Assembly (NCBI GenBank): GCA_965237895.1
Contig: CBDEGR010000002.1
Coordinates: 1,612,001-1,676,000 of the forward strand
Direction: 5' to 3'
Length of the DNA stretch: 64,000 nt
Origin: CBDEGR01 sp965237895
GTDB taxonomy: Bacteria > Acidobacteriota > Terriglobia > UBA7540 > JAPUME01
A program made the position numbers and the translations under genes. Shown one piece after another: positions 9,073 to 18,495 of this stretch. Under the pieces are notes generated by a model, which saw only the letters and a list, made by a program, of their open reading frames with translations, made no database searches and was not told the origin of the DNA. Within the stretch, counting starts at the first letter, position 1, and the number at the start of each line of letters is the position of its first letter.

Positions 9073-9731
9073 GGTATGACGTGCTCTTCGGCAAGATCAA
9101 GGCATTCGTGCAGACGGAGCTGTTTGGCCAGGCCGTTGATCTTGAGCACCCCAACACGCTGCGCAACCTATCGGAGCTTGCCGCCACCAAGACACTGATA
9201 GAGACCTTCAAAAAAACAATCAATGCCCTAACGGTGCGGGATAAGGGCGATGCGGAAATCCGTGACACCATCAAGCTGCGCCAAACGCGGCCTTTCGTGG
9301 TGAAGGACCAGAGTTATCTCATTCCCAAGAAAAGCGTTTTCAACCGCGTCATCGGCAACAGCAATTTGGAACTTCAGTTTGCGAGTTTCCTGGAGGATTG
9401 CCCAGACGTAGTGTCCTACGCGAAAAACTATTTCGCGGTCCATTTCAAGTTGGTTTACGTCAATGCTGACGGAGACATCTCCAACTATTACCCGGATTTT
9501 ATCGTCAAGCTGATAGACGGGCGAATCGTTATTGTCGAGACAAAAGGACAGGAAGACCTGGACGTGCCGCCCAAGATGCAACGTCTCAAACAGTGGTGCG
9601 AAAATATCAACCAGGTACAGTCGGACGTGACTTATGATTTCGTCTTCGTGGATGAAGAGAGTTTCAAGCAATACAGCCCAAAATCATTTGCGGAGCTTGC
9701 TGCTAATTTTCGTCAGTACAAGGAGGGCTAA
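9073..9731 (+). pseudogene. Type III restriction enzyme Res subunit, C-terminal nuclease fragment
   Basis: The frame begins at the IS junction (RYDVLFGKIK) and ends at TAA 9729-9731. It contains YYPDFIVKLIDGRIVIVETKGQ, the PD-(D/E)xK nuclease core (D...ExK) found at the end of type III Res subunits. The helicase part, about 700 residues, is missing, removed at the left by IS copy A. No Mod methylase is present. The fragment has no start of its own. Confidence 0.7.
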
Positions 9732-9995
9732 TCCATGAAGCGCATCAACTTTCAGATAAATGATAACTGTACTTAAAGATGGCGGTTCCAAAAACACCTG
9801 GGCTGGATGGACGCAAGGATCAGCATCTCACTTCCGATTCCACCTTCATATGACCTGCTTGGAAGAACGAGGTTGAGAGATTGATCGAAGTTCTTGTAGA
9901 AAGGTATAAAGGCGATTCTTACAAAAAAAGAAATCCTGAAGGAAATCCACCTACTTTATAATCTCAATCAAAGACACTAAGACAGGTTTGGTGGG
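9732..9995. other. Degraded stretch after the Res fragment
   Basis: A 13-codon frame MKRINFQINDNCT (9735-9776) follows the Res stop at once and may be the cut start of the next operon gene. Farther on, VERLIEVLVERYKGDSYKK reads to a TAA near 9960 and looks like the tail of a lost gene. Neither is recognisable. Confidence 0.3.
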
Positions 9996-10283
9996 ATGAT
10001 GGCTGCACGAAGAAGAAAACAATATAAACGCGGAATCGGTAGATTCCTGGAGAACCTCACAGAAGACCATCTTGCAAAAGCTTCCATGGATGAGGACGGT
10101 AGGGAAAACAAAGAATACATCCGTGAGGGTATGAAATATTTCGATTACGGAGGATACATCGGCTTCGGTATCTCTTTTGTGATCATCTGTGTAGTTGCTT
10201 ACTACACCCTGATTCTTGCGGGGATATTGCTGGCTGTGTGGTTTTTCTCTGGTGCTGTAAAGATGGGGAGCAAGACACGTTGA
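9996..10283 (+). CDS. Small single-pass membrane protein, unknown
   Basis: 95 residues (ATG 9996 or 9999): a basic N-terminus (RRRKQYKRG), an acidic middle (EDHLAKASMDEDGRENKE) and a hydrophobic segment from about residue 55 to 85, then GSKTR. It looks like a small inner-membrane protein. No family is recognised. It is cargo between two IS copies. Confidence 0.5.
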   Translation: MMAARRRKQYKRGIGRFLENLTEDHLAKASMDEDGRENKEYIREGMKYFDYGGYIGFGISFVIICVVAYYTLILAGILLAVWFFSGAVKMGSKTR

Positions 10284-10376
10284 CTGGAATATTGGCTATT
10301 AGGTATCCCTCGGCCATCAAGACCCACACCGACTCTCCCCATCATTCACTTTATTGTAAGATGTTACTGCCATTCC

Positions 10377-10452
<76 letters not shown>

Positions 10453-10502
10453 TAGTTTCCAAGAACTTCCCACCGATTCGTCCTCTTCACTTATATGCCC
10501 TG

Positions 10503-11762
10503 TGACCTGACCCCCTCAAACCGGTCCAGTTCTAATGTTAGAGTTGGACCTGGAATAGGGAGGTCAGGATGGTCAAGAGGAAGCATTCGATCGAACAGAT
10601 TATCGGTAAACTTCGAGAGACCGAAGTGGAACTTGCCCAGGGTCGCAGCGTAGCCGAGGTGTGCCGGTCGTTGGGGGTGACCGAGCAGACCTATTACCGC
10701 TGGCGAAAGGAGTAGGGCGGTCTAAAGATGGATCAGGCCAAGCGGTTGAAGGTCCTCGAGCAGGAGAACACTCGCTTGAGGAGGGCGGTTGCAGACCTGA
10801 CCTTGGACAAGCAGATTCTGCAGGAGGTCACAAGGGGAAACGGCTAAGCCCGGCGCGTCGCCGGCAGTGGGCGGCGCATATCTGTAAGGCGTTGGGTGTC
10901 TCGGAACGCCGGGCTTGTCGAGTGCTCAGCCAACCCCGGTCCACCCAGCGCCATCGATGCATCGCTGCTCCCGACGAGGATGCCCTGACGAGGGCCATCG
11001 TCACCCTGGCCGGTCGGTTTGGTCGCTATGGCTATCGTCGGGTCACGGCCTTGCTGCGGCGAGCCGGCTGGAGGGTCAACCATAAGAGAGTGGAGCGCAT
11101 CTGGAGGCGGGAGGGGTTGAGAGTGCCGCAGAAACAGCCGAAGCGTGGACGCCTTTGGCTCAACGACGGATCGTGCGTTCGTCTGCGCCCCTGCAGTCCG
11201 AACCACGTCTGGGCTTACGACTTCGTCCAAGCCCGCACTCACGACGGGAGGGCTTTCCGGTTGTTGACGGTCATCGATGAGTACACTCGGGAATGTCTGG
11301 CTATCCAGGTGGCCCGCCAGATTCGATCCGACGATGTCGTGCAGCTACTGGCCGATCTGTTCGTTCTCCGAGGTCCGCCCGAGCACCTTCGCTCGGATAA
11401 TGGCCCGGAGTTCTGCGCCCAAGCTCTACGAGAGTGGCTGGGGCGAATCGGAGTGAAGACGCTCTACATCCAACCCGGGAGTCCCTGGGAGAACGGCTAC
11501 AACGAGAGCTTTAATGGGAAGCTCCGAGACGAGTTGCTCGACCGGGAGATCTTCTACACCTTGCAGGAAGCGAAGGTGTTAATCGAGCAGTGGAGGCGAC
11601 ACTACAACAGGGTTCGACCTCACAGTGCTCTTGGTTATCGTCCACCGGCACCGGAGGCCATGGAAATCCCGCCGCTGCTCGGGAGGCAGCTGCCTCCCGA
11701 CCTAGGGACAGAATTACCGCTGAACTAACATACGAGTTGGTACAATCACTGGGGGCAGGTCA
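10503..11762 (+). mobile_element. IS407-type element, copy B, 1,260 bp
   Basis: Same length, termini and orientation as copy A. OrfA is stopped by TAG at 10713-10715 (codon 49, TAC in copy A), upstream of the frameshift heptamer at 10835-10841, so neither OrfA nor the OrfAB fusion can be made. OrfB itself is open to 11728. The right flank is the last codons of an IS1380 transposase (GLPLPSG, about 11766-11793). With copy A it brackets 1.4 kb of cargo as direct repeats. Confidence 0.9.
10841..11728 (+). CDS. IS407-type OrfB (DDE transposase), copy B
   Basis: The only copy with an uninterrupted OrfB. After the frameshift site it reads KRLSPARRRQWAAHICKAL, then an HTH_21 segment (FGRYGYRRVTALLRRAGW) and the rve core with D (YDFVQA), D (LRSDNGPEF) and E (ENGYNESFNG), ending DLGTELPLN. 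In IS3 elements it is normally expressed as the OrfAB fusion. Because OrfA is nonsense here, expression would need separate initiation or read-through. Confidence 0.75.
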   Translation, partial: RLSPARRRQWAAHICKALGVSERRACRVLSQPRSTQRHRCIAAPDEDALTRAIVTLAGRFGRYGYRRVTALLRRAGWRVNHKRVERIWRREGLRVPQKQPKRGRLWLNDGSCVRLRPCSPNHVWAYDFVQARTHDGRAFRLLTVIDEYTRECLAIQVARQIRSDDVVQLLADLFVLRGPPEHLRSDNGPEFCAQALREWLGRIGVKTLYIQPGSPWENGYNESFNGKLRDELLDREIFYTLQEAKVLIEQWRRHYNRVRPHSALGYRPPAPEAMEIPPLLGRQLPPDLGTELPLN

Positions 11763-12112
11763 GGCGGATGGGCTGCCGCTTCCGTCGGGATAGCTCAGGC
11801 TGTGGCAGCACCCAAGAAAACGATTCCGCTATCCCCCAGGAATGGAGAGGTGTCTGAAAAAGCTGGTTCTGGGTGCCGAGACGACGGGCTTTCAGGACCC
11901 GGCGAGGACCGCTCGGAGTCCCCAGAGAGAAAGACTTTTCTGGAAGGGCTCAGTTGGAGGCCAATGGGTGTATATTCTTGACTGCCGGAAGGCCAAAAAA
12001 CTAATTCCGAATGTACACACAGTCGTGTGCAAGCTGACAGACAAGAAGGGGATGGCTTGATCCATCCCCCGACGGCCAGCTCCTTTCGGAGGAAAAAGAT
12101 GGAGGTGATTTG
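11763..12112. repeat. Upstream block shared with 18146-18495 (IS1380 tail plus leader of the GH-like gene)
   Basis: The first bases (GATGGGCTGCCGCTTCCGTC) encode the end of an IS1380 transposase. About 320 bases follow that recur, nearly base for base, upstream of the second GH-like gene. TTGACT then TAATTC with an 18-base spacer near 11979-12008 is a weak promoter candidate; in the other copy the first box is CTGACT. The block ends with GGAGG just before ATG 12113. The region before the third gene has diverged. Confidence 0.7.
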
Positions 12113-13900
12113 ATGAGCTTATTGAACCGAAGAGGATTCTTGGGAGTTTCGTCGATGGCGGGGCTGGGCCTGCTGAACAAGCCTGCTCTGACCGGTGAGG
12201 CCCCCAAACTTGCGCAGGAGACAGGCACTCCAATATTTGTCAGCGACCTGAGTCGCTGTCAGCCGTCGACGGCGCTGTCCAAGATAAACAAGAAGCAGCA
12301 TTGGACCTTGATTCCCTACGTAACAGACAAGGTAAGCGGCACGATGATAGGGGCGGGTTCGATGGCGGATGCGCCGGATGTTACGATCCCTTTGGGAGTG
12401 TCGGGTTGGCACGCGGTTTACGTTGGGTTCTGGAATACTCACCACGACTATGATGGGGATACAACAATCAAGTTAAAACTCACAGACGATCCGTGTTTCC
12501 GTCCGATCAGTGATGCTGCGGCGCCAATGAACTGGGTGGAAACCGAACTCCAAGAGGTCTTCTTTACATATGCGGATTTGACGGGCCGGGATCTTACCGT
12601 TGGGCAACAAACAAAAGGTCAGCCCAATAAGGCGTATGTCGCTTATGTCAAGTTAGTGCCCTTGAGTAAGAAGGAAGTGGATTCAATAGAGAAAGACCGC
12701 GCCAGGAAGGACACCCGAGTTCTCATTGCCGCAAACGACGGAGCTAGTTTCTTGACCGGAAAAGGGTCTACGACTAAGGAAGAGCTATGGGAACAGGTCG
12801 AACCCTATCGGTACTCCGATGTCGGCAAGGTACTTTGGGCCTTTACCTATGGGGACAGGACTGGCTATCCCTCCAAAATAGGACGCTTCATAGGCATATC
12901 AGAGGGAGATATCACAATACGCCCCACAGGAGAGACCCGACTCAAGAGCATAAGCACCTTGACTTCAAAAGGTCTGATTCCTGCCCAGGTGGCCCTCGAA
13001 TATGTTCACGACATGGGACTGCCATTCGATGCGATGTTTCGTATGAGCATACGCGGGGACATGCCTCCTGGAGACTTTGGCAACCCCGATCATGGTTTAG
13101 TCAGAAGAAAGCCGTGGGTCAGAATGGTGGCGAAGGACGGAACCCCCTTGGAAAAGGCCAGCTATGCTTTTCCAGAGGTACAAGACTACGTACTTTCTTT
13201 GATTCGCGAGGTGGCAGAGCGCTTTGACATTGATGGAGTAAACCTTGGGTGGATACGCGGCCCACAGTTTGTTGGCTATGAGGCGCCGGTTATCGAAGAT
13301 TTCAAAAAGGAGTATGGGGAAGACCCCAGGAAGCTTGATGACAACGAGGAGCGGGTCCAACGTCTCAGGGCCAAATACGTGACCGAATTTGTCCGCAAGG
13401 TTCGGCAGTTACTAAACGAGCTGGGGAGCAAGAGGGGAAGAAGGTTCGAGTTGTCCGCGTGGGTGTATTCTCCTGAAACCAACCTTTTCTTTGGACTAGA
13501 TGCGGAGACGTGGGTGGCCGAGGGACTCCTCGATAGTATAATCGCCGGTGGGTCAAAGGAGTTCGTGCAGAGTGTTAAAGCTCGCAACTGCCGATTCTAC
13601 CAAAGTGGTGGGGGGAATCCTAAAGCCGTAGACGTCCTGCAAGACTATGAAAAAGGGGTAGATGGTAGAGCTGCGTGGGATCTGAGTTTGCATTCGCAGG
13701 AGCTTCCGCACCGTTGGGCACTGGTAAGTAGGGTAGGACATCCAGACGAAGTGGCAGCTTTCGCGAAAGAACCGCCCAAGATTACGAAAGTAAAACTAAA
13801 AAGTGTGGGGGGATTTGACATAAGCCACACAACAAACCGCGGGGCAGATGAGAGAAAGTACTGGCCTCCGGAGATGCTGCCTCTTTACTCGGGTGGGTGA
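12113..13900 (+). CDS. Tat-exported glycoside-hydrolase-like protein, family copy 1
   Basis: 595 residues. The N-terminus MSLLNRRGFLGVSSMAGLGL is a twin-arginine signal, so export of a folded protein is expected. A beta-rich domain follows (GVSGWHAVYVGFWN). The C-terminal half looks like a family-10-type glycosyl-hydrolase-like TIM barrel: HDMGLPFDAMFR, then FDIDGVNLGWIRGPQFVGYE, then FELSAWVYSPE. These motifs are shared by all three copies in this window. ATG 12113 is preceded by GGAGG at the right spacing. It is the most diverged copy, and differs from the others especially around residues 140-150 and 490-520. The substrate is unknown; no catalytic pair was assigned. Confidence 0.75.
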   Translation: MSLLNRRGFLGVSSMAGLGLLNKPALTGEAPKLAQETGTPIFVSDLSRCQPSTALSKINKKQHWTLIPYVTDKVSGTMIGAGSMADAPDVTIPLGVSGWHAVYVGFWNTHHDYDGDTTIKLKLTDDPCFRPISDAAAPMNWVETELQEVFFTYADLTGRDLTVGQQTKGQPNKAYVAYVKLVPLSKKEVDSIEKDRARKDTRVLIAANDGASFLTGKGSTTKEELWEQVEPYRYSDVGKVLWAFTYGDRTGYPSKIGRFIGISEGDITIRPTGETRLKSISTLTSKGLIPAQVALEYVHDMGLPFDAMFRMSIRGDMPPGDFGNPDHGLVRRKPWVRMVAKDGTPLEKASYAFPEVQDYVLSLIREVAERFDIDGVNLGWIRGPQFVGYEAPVIEDFKKEYGEDPRKLDDNEERVQRLRAKYVTEFVRKVRQLLNELGSKRGRRFELSAWVYSPETNLFFGLDAETWVAEGLLDSIIAGGSKEFVQSVKARNCRFYQSGGGNPKAVDVLQDYEKGVDGRAAWDLSLHSQELPHRWALVSRVGHPDEVAAFAKEPPKITKVKLKSVGGFDISHTTNRGADERKYWPPEMLPLYSGG

Positions 13901-14018
13901 GTAGAGGTGTGCGTCGTCAGCACCTTTGGGACTAAGTGACGCCCTCAGCCAAGCTACAGTTGGCTGCTCGGTTCACCTAGTGAGGAGCCTAGCAGGACTG
14001 CCAAGACCTCCTGCGGCA
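13901..14018. repeat. Direct repeat with 37377-37496
   Basis: The ~118 bases after copy 1 (GTAGAGGTGTGCGTCGTCAG onward) match those after copy 3 almost perfectly and end at the same place, after AAGACCTCCTGCGGC. The second copy at 20311 lacks them. The duplicated unit therefore extended past the gene at least once. Confidence 0.8.
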
Positions 14019-14226
14019 GATCGAAGTGGAGATTGCCAACGGGAAGACCACGCCGCAAGCCTGCCGGGATGCTCAGATCACGGTGCAGACGTACTATCGC
14101 TGGCGGAAGGAATTTTGCGGGCTGAAGCTAGGTCAGGCCAAGCGGCTGAAGCAGCTGGAGAAAGAGAACGCTCGAGCGGTCCGTGGTAAAAAACTCGTCA
14201 ACGTGGTAAATGGCGTCAACAGGTGA
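14010..14226 (+). pseudogene. IS3-family orfA fragment
   Basis: LLRQIEVEIANGKTTPQACR, then AQITVQTYYRWRKEFCGLKL and QAKRLKQLEKENA is an IS3 OrfA HTH and zipper region, a relative of the remnant at 6397. It has no start and ends in unrelated sequence. It sits between copy 1 and the transporter on the opposite strand. Confidence 0.7.
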
Positions 14227-14235
14227 ATTCGCTTC

Positions 14236-16150
14236 TCACCCGCGAAACGTCAACAAGACCACGACGCTCAAACTCAAGAAGAAAAGTCCGGCACAGACGA
14301 CGCCCAGTTGCAGGAACCAGCTAGGCCACATTCCCTTCGGCAATAGTGTCTTGTTGGCGTACAGCGCCAGCAGCGACGTCGATCCGAGGGCTATATTGCC
14401 GATCACGGCGCCGAACTTTGCCAAGTCCAACGGGTCAAACAGGGTCAGCATGACTAATCCCCATGCCCCGTATAAGGACATGATGCCATAATAGATGTAC
14501 TTGACCTGGTTACCTTTCAGCCGCTTCGCCCGTTTGCTAGCGGTCCAGATGATGTCGGCCCACCGCCGCGAGATCTGATCGTTGACGCTCACCTGCCCAG
14601 GCGCCAGCACCAGGAACCCACAAAGTAGCATGAGCGTCCAGAACAGGGTGCCAAAGTCGGAGTAGCGTTGCTCCATGCCGCCGGCCACCATAGCGGCAAC
14701 TCGGCTCCCTTCGACCGTATGGTTGCGGATAAACTCCACCGACATCATGCAGGGCAGGGCCATGCCGAGGAAGGAACACACCATCCAGACCGCCAATTGA
14801 TCGCGCACGATGTGCCGGATCCAGCTGCGCCACCGGGCCCTATTGGCTTCATCGTGCGAAGCCACCAGACCGACGTGCGATAGTTTGATCGTTCTACCAC
14901 CAATGGCGCTGGGGATGGCGCCAACATGTTTTCCCATGCCCCAGCCTTTGTCCCGCGCGTAATTAGAGAAGAGGGTGTTACTTCATTCCACCCGCCCCAG
15001 CGATGGCGATGAACGCGGCCAGGATGGCCCAGTCCAGGGGTGGTAGCTTGCCATGTTTCTTCGCGTAGCCAAAGAGGTTTGTAAGCTCGAGCCCTTGATT
15101 TTCCGTGAGCTGCTCGAACCGTTCGCGGTACGGATCGGGCACTCGATTCAGTTCACGGTAGCTCTGGGCGCCGTTCGCGGCCGAAACGGTCAATCGTTCG
15201 ATTTGCCATGAGCGGTCTTCTCCGATCCTACCCACGAGGGTGAGTTTCTCACCTTCACTCTCTGTCTCGACAAAGAACGCATTAGGACGGGCGAGTTGAA
15301 CAGCGCGATCGATCAGGGTTTGACGTCGTCTTCGCAGTTCCACCTTCTCAGGCCGTGATAGCCCTTTCTGATCGAGAAACTCCCAATCAACCATCTTGTA
15401 TTTCTGTAGCTCGTCGGCTCGCTCCACCCGAAACTCGGCGACAACGGGTCTCTCCTTTTCCATGATTCCCTTGAGCGTATAGGTCGTGTTTCCCTTTTTT
15501 TCCGAGATTGTGAAGTGGCGATCGACGACGATGGTGTCGGCTCTCAGGGGAACGGTTCCGAAGCGAAAGAAGCCCGTGACGACGTCCCAGACAACGTTTC
15601 CAGAGACCATAAAGACAGCGATGACGGTCAAGAAGCCAAGCACCAAGACCAACTTTAGACTCATGATCCACTCGAGCATTCGGTACACCGTACCGCCGAA
15701 CATGAGAGGCACGAAGGAGAGTAAAAAGACGGTCACACCGACGTGTTTGACAAGCTGAATTTCGTCTGCGGTGCTGGGCAAGTGTCCCAAGATCGCCGCC
15801 GCAAGTGGAACCGCGGCATTCGATGCGTTGTAAGGCCAAATGGCCGCGATGTCGACAAACGCGAAAAAGGGGACCCAAAGCTTCGGGCCCGACTTCGTCC
15901 GTAAGATTCCAACGACGATCGGCTCACCGCAATAGATCGCATAGCGCATCATCATTAGATTGCAGAACACTTGAAAGACGATGCTGATCGTTGCCAGCCA
16001 CATGAGCGTGGCGCCATACTGCGCGCTGACCGCCGGGCCAAACAACCATTCTCCCGAGCCGATGGAGGTGCCCGCCAGCACGACTCCCGGCCCCAGCAAG
16101 CCAACCCACAGACGCCAGCCGGCGTGAGGTGGCGCGGGCATATTCCCCAC
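14236..16150 (-). pseudogene. Nramp-family metal transporter with large soluble insert, one frameshift
   Basis: Two minus-strand frames (16150-14978 and then to 14236) join into one ~640-residue membrane protein when a single extra T near 14982 is removed. The joint then reads GAGGMSNTLFSNYARDKGWG, continuous with the Nramp-like fold. The first part has GTSIGSGEWLFGP and DIAAIWPYNASNAAVP-type helices. Between helices there is an insert of about 170 hydrophilic residues (HFTISEKKGNTTYTLKG ... ELNRVPDPYRERFEQL). The later part carries four or more further helices. The likely role is divalent-metal or related cation transport. Whether the frameshift is real is open. Confidence 0.7.
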
Positions 16151-16676
16151 CTGCCAAGGCGCAAGATGTCCGGCGGGAACGGTTTCGCTTGGGGTACTGC
16201 GGTGGAAGCGTTTTCTGTCATTGGGGTTTGGATTCCATCCACGCCGCTCCTCACATCGACGGACCTTGTGTTGCCCGATTGTACGGGAATCGGGCCGGAT
16301 CCAGCAAGAAGGCTGGAAAGCCCGCGCCTACTTCCTCTGCTGGCTCCCGAAGGCGAATGTATCGGTCGAGGAAGCCTTCGACTCGCTCGTACCCGACGAG
16401 ATTGCAAGGCCAAGGCTTCAGGGATCGTAGTCCGAAGGCAAGGCGACATATTCGTGATGGCAACAACTCTTGCGACCCGCCAGACGCCGTCGCCAAAGAG
16501 GACGCCATTGGGGACAACCATGCCGCAGCGGCCGGGTTTATGGCCGCCGACTGGCCGGCGGAGGTGATGTTCCGGGTTCAGTTCAAGGGGACTTACTTTT
16601 CGGGGCAGTACGCATGTATACTTTGGCCGTGCCAGGGCCAAAATGGAAATCCTGGCTTGGGATTGAGATGCTCTGA
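16151..16676. other. Intergenic stretch, possible promoter near its right end
   Basis: No convincing gene on either strand. TTACTT (16593) and TATACT (16617-16622) with an 18-base spacer form a weak sigma-70-like promoter 55 bases before the SDR start. Nothing else was found. Confidence 0.3.
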
Positions 16677-17475
16677 ATGCAAGTCGATTTGAATGACAAA
16701 GTAGCTGTCGTGACCGGCGGCGCCCACGGGATCGGCCGTGCAATCGTTCAGGACTTAGCTGCCAATGGAGCGAGGGTGGCTATCGTCGATATCGATATCG
16801 AAGGCGCTGAGCAAACCGTCAACGAGCTTGCGCAAAGCAGTCCATACTGTCAGGCGTTTGAGGGCGATGTGTCCAACCGAGACCAGATGCGGGCCGTCGC
16901 GCAGAAAGTCGCCGATGGGAGGTCAAAGATTGACATCCTCGTCAACAATGCCGGGATCAATGCTCAGGGTGGACGGCTGCCGATCCACGAATACTCCTTC
17001 GACGACTGGGACCGTATCCTCAGAATTGACCTGGACGGGGTATTCATCACTAGCCAGGACTTCATCCCTTTCATTCTTCAGAATCCCGACGGTGGCCGGA
17101 TCGTCAACATCAGTTCTGTAGCCGGCTTGGTTCCTTTGCGGCTGCAAAGCGCGTTCGTCGCGGCTAAGGCAGGTGTCGTGAACTTGAGCCGATCGATGGC
17201 GTTGGAGCTTGGGCCGAAGGGTATTCTTGTCAACACCGTTCTGCCCGGCTCCACACTGACGCGGGGGACAGAGAAACTGTTCTACGGTGAGGACGGCGCG
17301 TACACGGAGAAAGCCGCGAGCTTACTTTCGCACATCCCACTCGGACGCCCTGCTCAGCCCGAGGAGATCGCCCATGCGGTGCTCTTCCTCGTGTCCCCCG
17401 AGGCCCAGCTACATTAACGGATCTATCCTCGTGGTGGACGGCGGCTGGACTGCTGGTTACACCCGAGACTTCTAG
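16677..17475 (+). pseudogene. SDR-family oxidoreductase, frameshifted near its end and with Tyr-to-Phe at the active site
   Basis: The N-terminus has the Rossmann motif TGGAHGIGRA, then NNAGIN and NISSVAGL. The frame stops at 17417 (PEAQLH). Removing one C from GGCCCAGC (about 17405) restores EASYINGSILVVDGGWTAGY to TAG 17475, the usual SDR ending. The active-site segment reads SAFVAAKAG: the family's catalytic Tyr of YxxxK is Phe here. Either the gene is decaying or it does something other than redox. It is followed 24 bases later by a cupin on the same strand. Confidence 0.75.
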
Positions 17476-17498
17476 GAAAATCTGCAAGGAGACAAATC

Positions 17499-17915
17499 AT
17501 GGCGAGAATCATGGAGTTCAGAGGCTACCAGGGAGAGCCGCCCATCAAGAAGCCCAAAAGGAAAGTGAAACCAAACGTCGTCTCCGTGAAGGACGGCGTA
17601 CCGGTGAAATACCGTGGCTGTGACGGGGTGGGGGTGCGCGTGGTCCACCCGGCAAACCCAAAAGCCCCGGCGAAGAACATGGGGCTGGTAATGTTTTATG
17701 TGCCACCTCACGCGATTCTTGAGCCTGGAAGTCACTGGACCGAGGAGTGCTATGTCATTGTGCGAGGACGTGGCACGATGACTCTCGCCGGCAGGAAAAT
17801 CGGAGTCCAGGCCGGAACCTTCATTCACCTGCCCGCGTGGTGTGAGCACGGAGTGGAGAACACCGGCGATGAGACATTAGAGATTCTGATCTGTACTTCG
17901 CCTCCGAATCCGTGA
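17499..17915 (+). CDS. Cupin-domain protein
   Basis: 138 residues with a single cupin barrel. Motif 1 is GSHWTEECYVIVRGRG and motif 2 is PAWCEHGVENTGDE. The first motif has one His instead of the usual HxH, the Glu is present, and motif 2 supplies another His, so metal binding may be altered. AAGGAG lies just before ATG 17499. Its place after an SDR gene suggests shared carbohydrate or small-molecule catabolism, but the substrate is unknown. Confidence 0.8.
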   Translation: MARIMEFRGYQGEPPIKKPKRKVKPNVVSVKDGVPVKYRGCDGVGVRVVHPANPKAPAKNMGLVMFYVPPHAILEPGSHWTEECYVIVRGRGTMTLAGRKIGVQAGTFIHLPAWCEHGVENTGDETLEILICTSPPNP

Positions 17916-17924
17916 GCATCGTTC

Positions 17925-17987
17925 GCTTGAACAGCAAGAACTCTCATCAGGTCTTGAGGGCGCTCATCCACCTGACCGATGCGGGGG
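17925..17987. repeat. About 60-bp segment repeated in inverted orientation at 37558-37622
   Basis: GAACAGCAAGAACTCTCATC and what follows matches, with about 8 differences, the reverse complement of 37558-37622. Both lie beside members of the GH-like gene family or IS1380 debris. It contains CCTCA...TGAGG-type self-complementary arms. It may be an end of an unrecognised element. Confidence 0.5.
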
Positions 17988-18175
17988 ACCGCCGAGCAGT
18001 AGATCAAGGAAGGCAAGCAGGCGGTGAAGATGACGCGGCTGAGTTGTCGTCGGTTCCGGTCCAACGAAGTGCGGCTATGGTTGACTGTGATTGCATACGA
18101 TCTGGGGAATCTTTGGAGGCGGCTGTTCGGAGCGATGCTGGGTCGGATAGATGGGCTGCCGCTTCCGTCGGGATA
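17978..18175 (+). pseudogene. IS1380-family transposase C-terminal remnant with internal deletion
   Basis: RGTAEQ is followed by TAG where the family has Trp, then IKEGKQAVKMTRLSCRRF and LWLTVIAYDLGNLWRRL. The frame then jumps straight to FGAMLGRIDGLPLPSG and stop. About 45 residues between the two parts are deleted. Its last bases are the same as those at 11766-11793. Confidence 0.7.
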
Positions 18176-18495
18176 GCTCAGGCTGCGGCAGCACCCAAGA
18201 AAACGATTTCGATATCTCCCAGGAATGGGGAGGTGTCTGAAAAAGCTGGTTCTGGAAGCCGACGCGACGGATGTTCAGGACCCGGCGAGGACCGCTCGGA
18301 GCTCCCAGAGAGAAAGACTTTGCTGGAAGGGCTCAGTTGGAGGCCGATGGGTGTATATTCCTGACTGCCGGAAGGCCAAAAAACTAATTCCGAATGTACA
18401 CACAGTCATGTGCAAGCTGACAGACAAGAAGGGGATGGCTTGATCCATCCCCCGACGGCCAGCTCCTTTCGGAGGAAAAAGATGGAGGTGATTTG
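18146..18495. repeat. Leader block of GH-like copy 2, repeat of 11763-12112
   Basis: Nearly identical to the block before copy 1, including the end of IS1380 and the GGAGG before the start codon. It shows that copies 1 and 2 arose by duplication of a unit that already included the IS1380 tail. Confidence 0.75.

Noticed and set aside
11842..12060. 72-codon frame repeated at 18225-18443
   Set aside because: It is conserved only because the whole leader block is duplicated; no ribosome site or known family, so probably not a gene.
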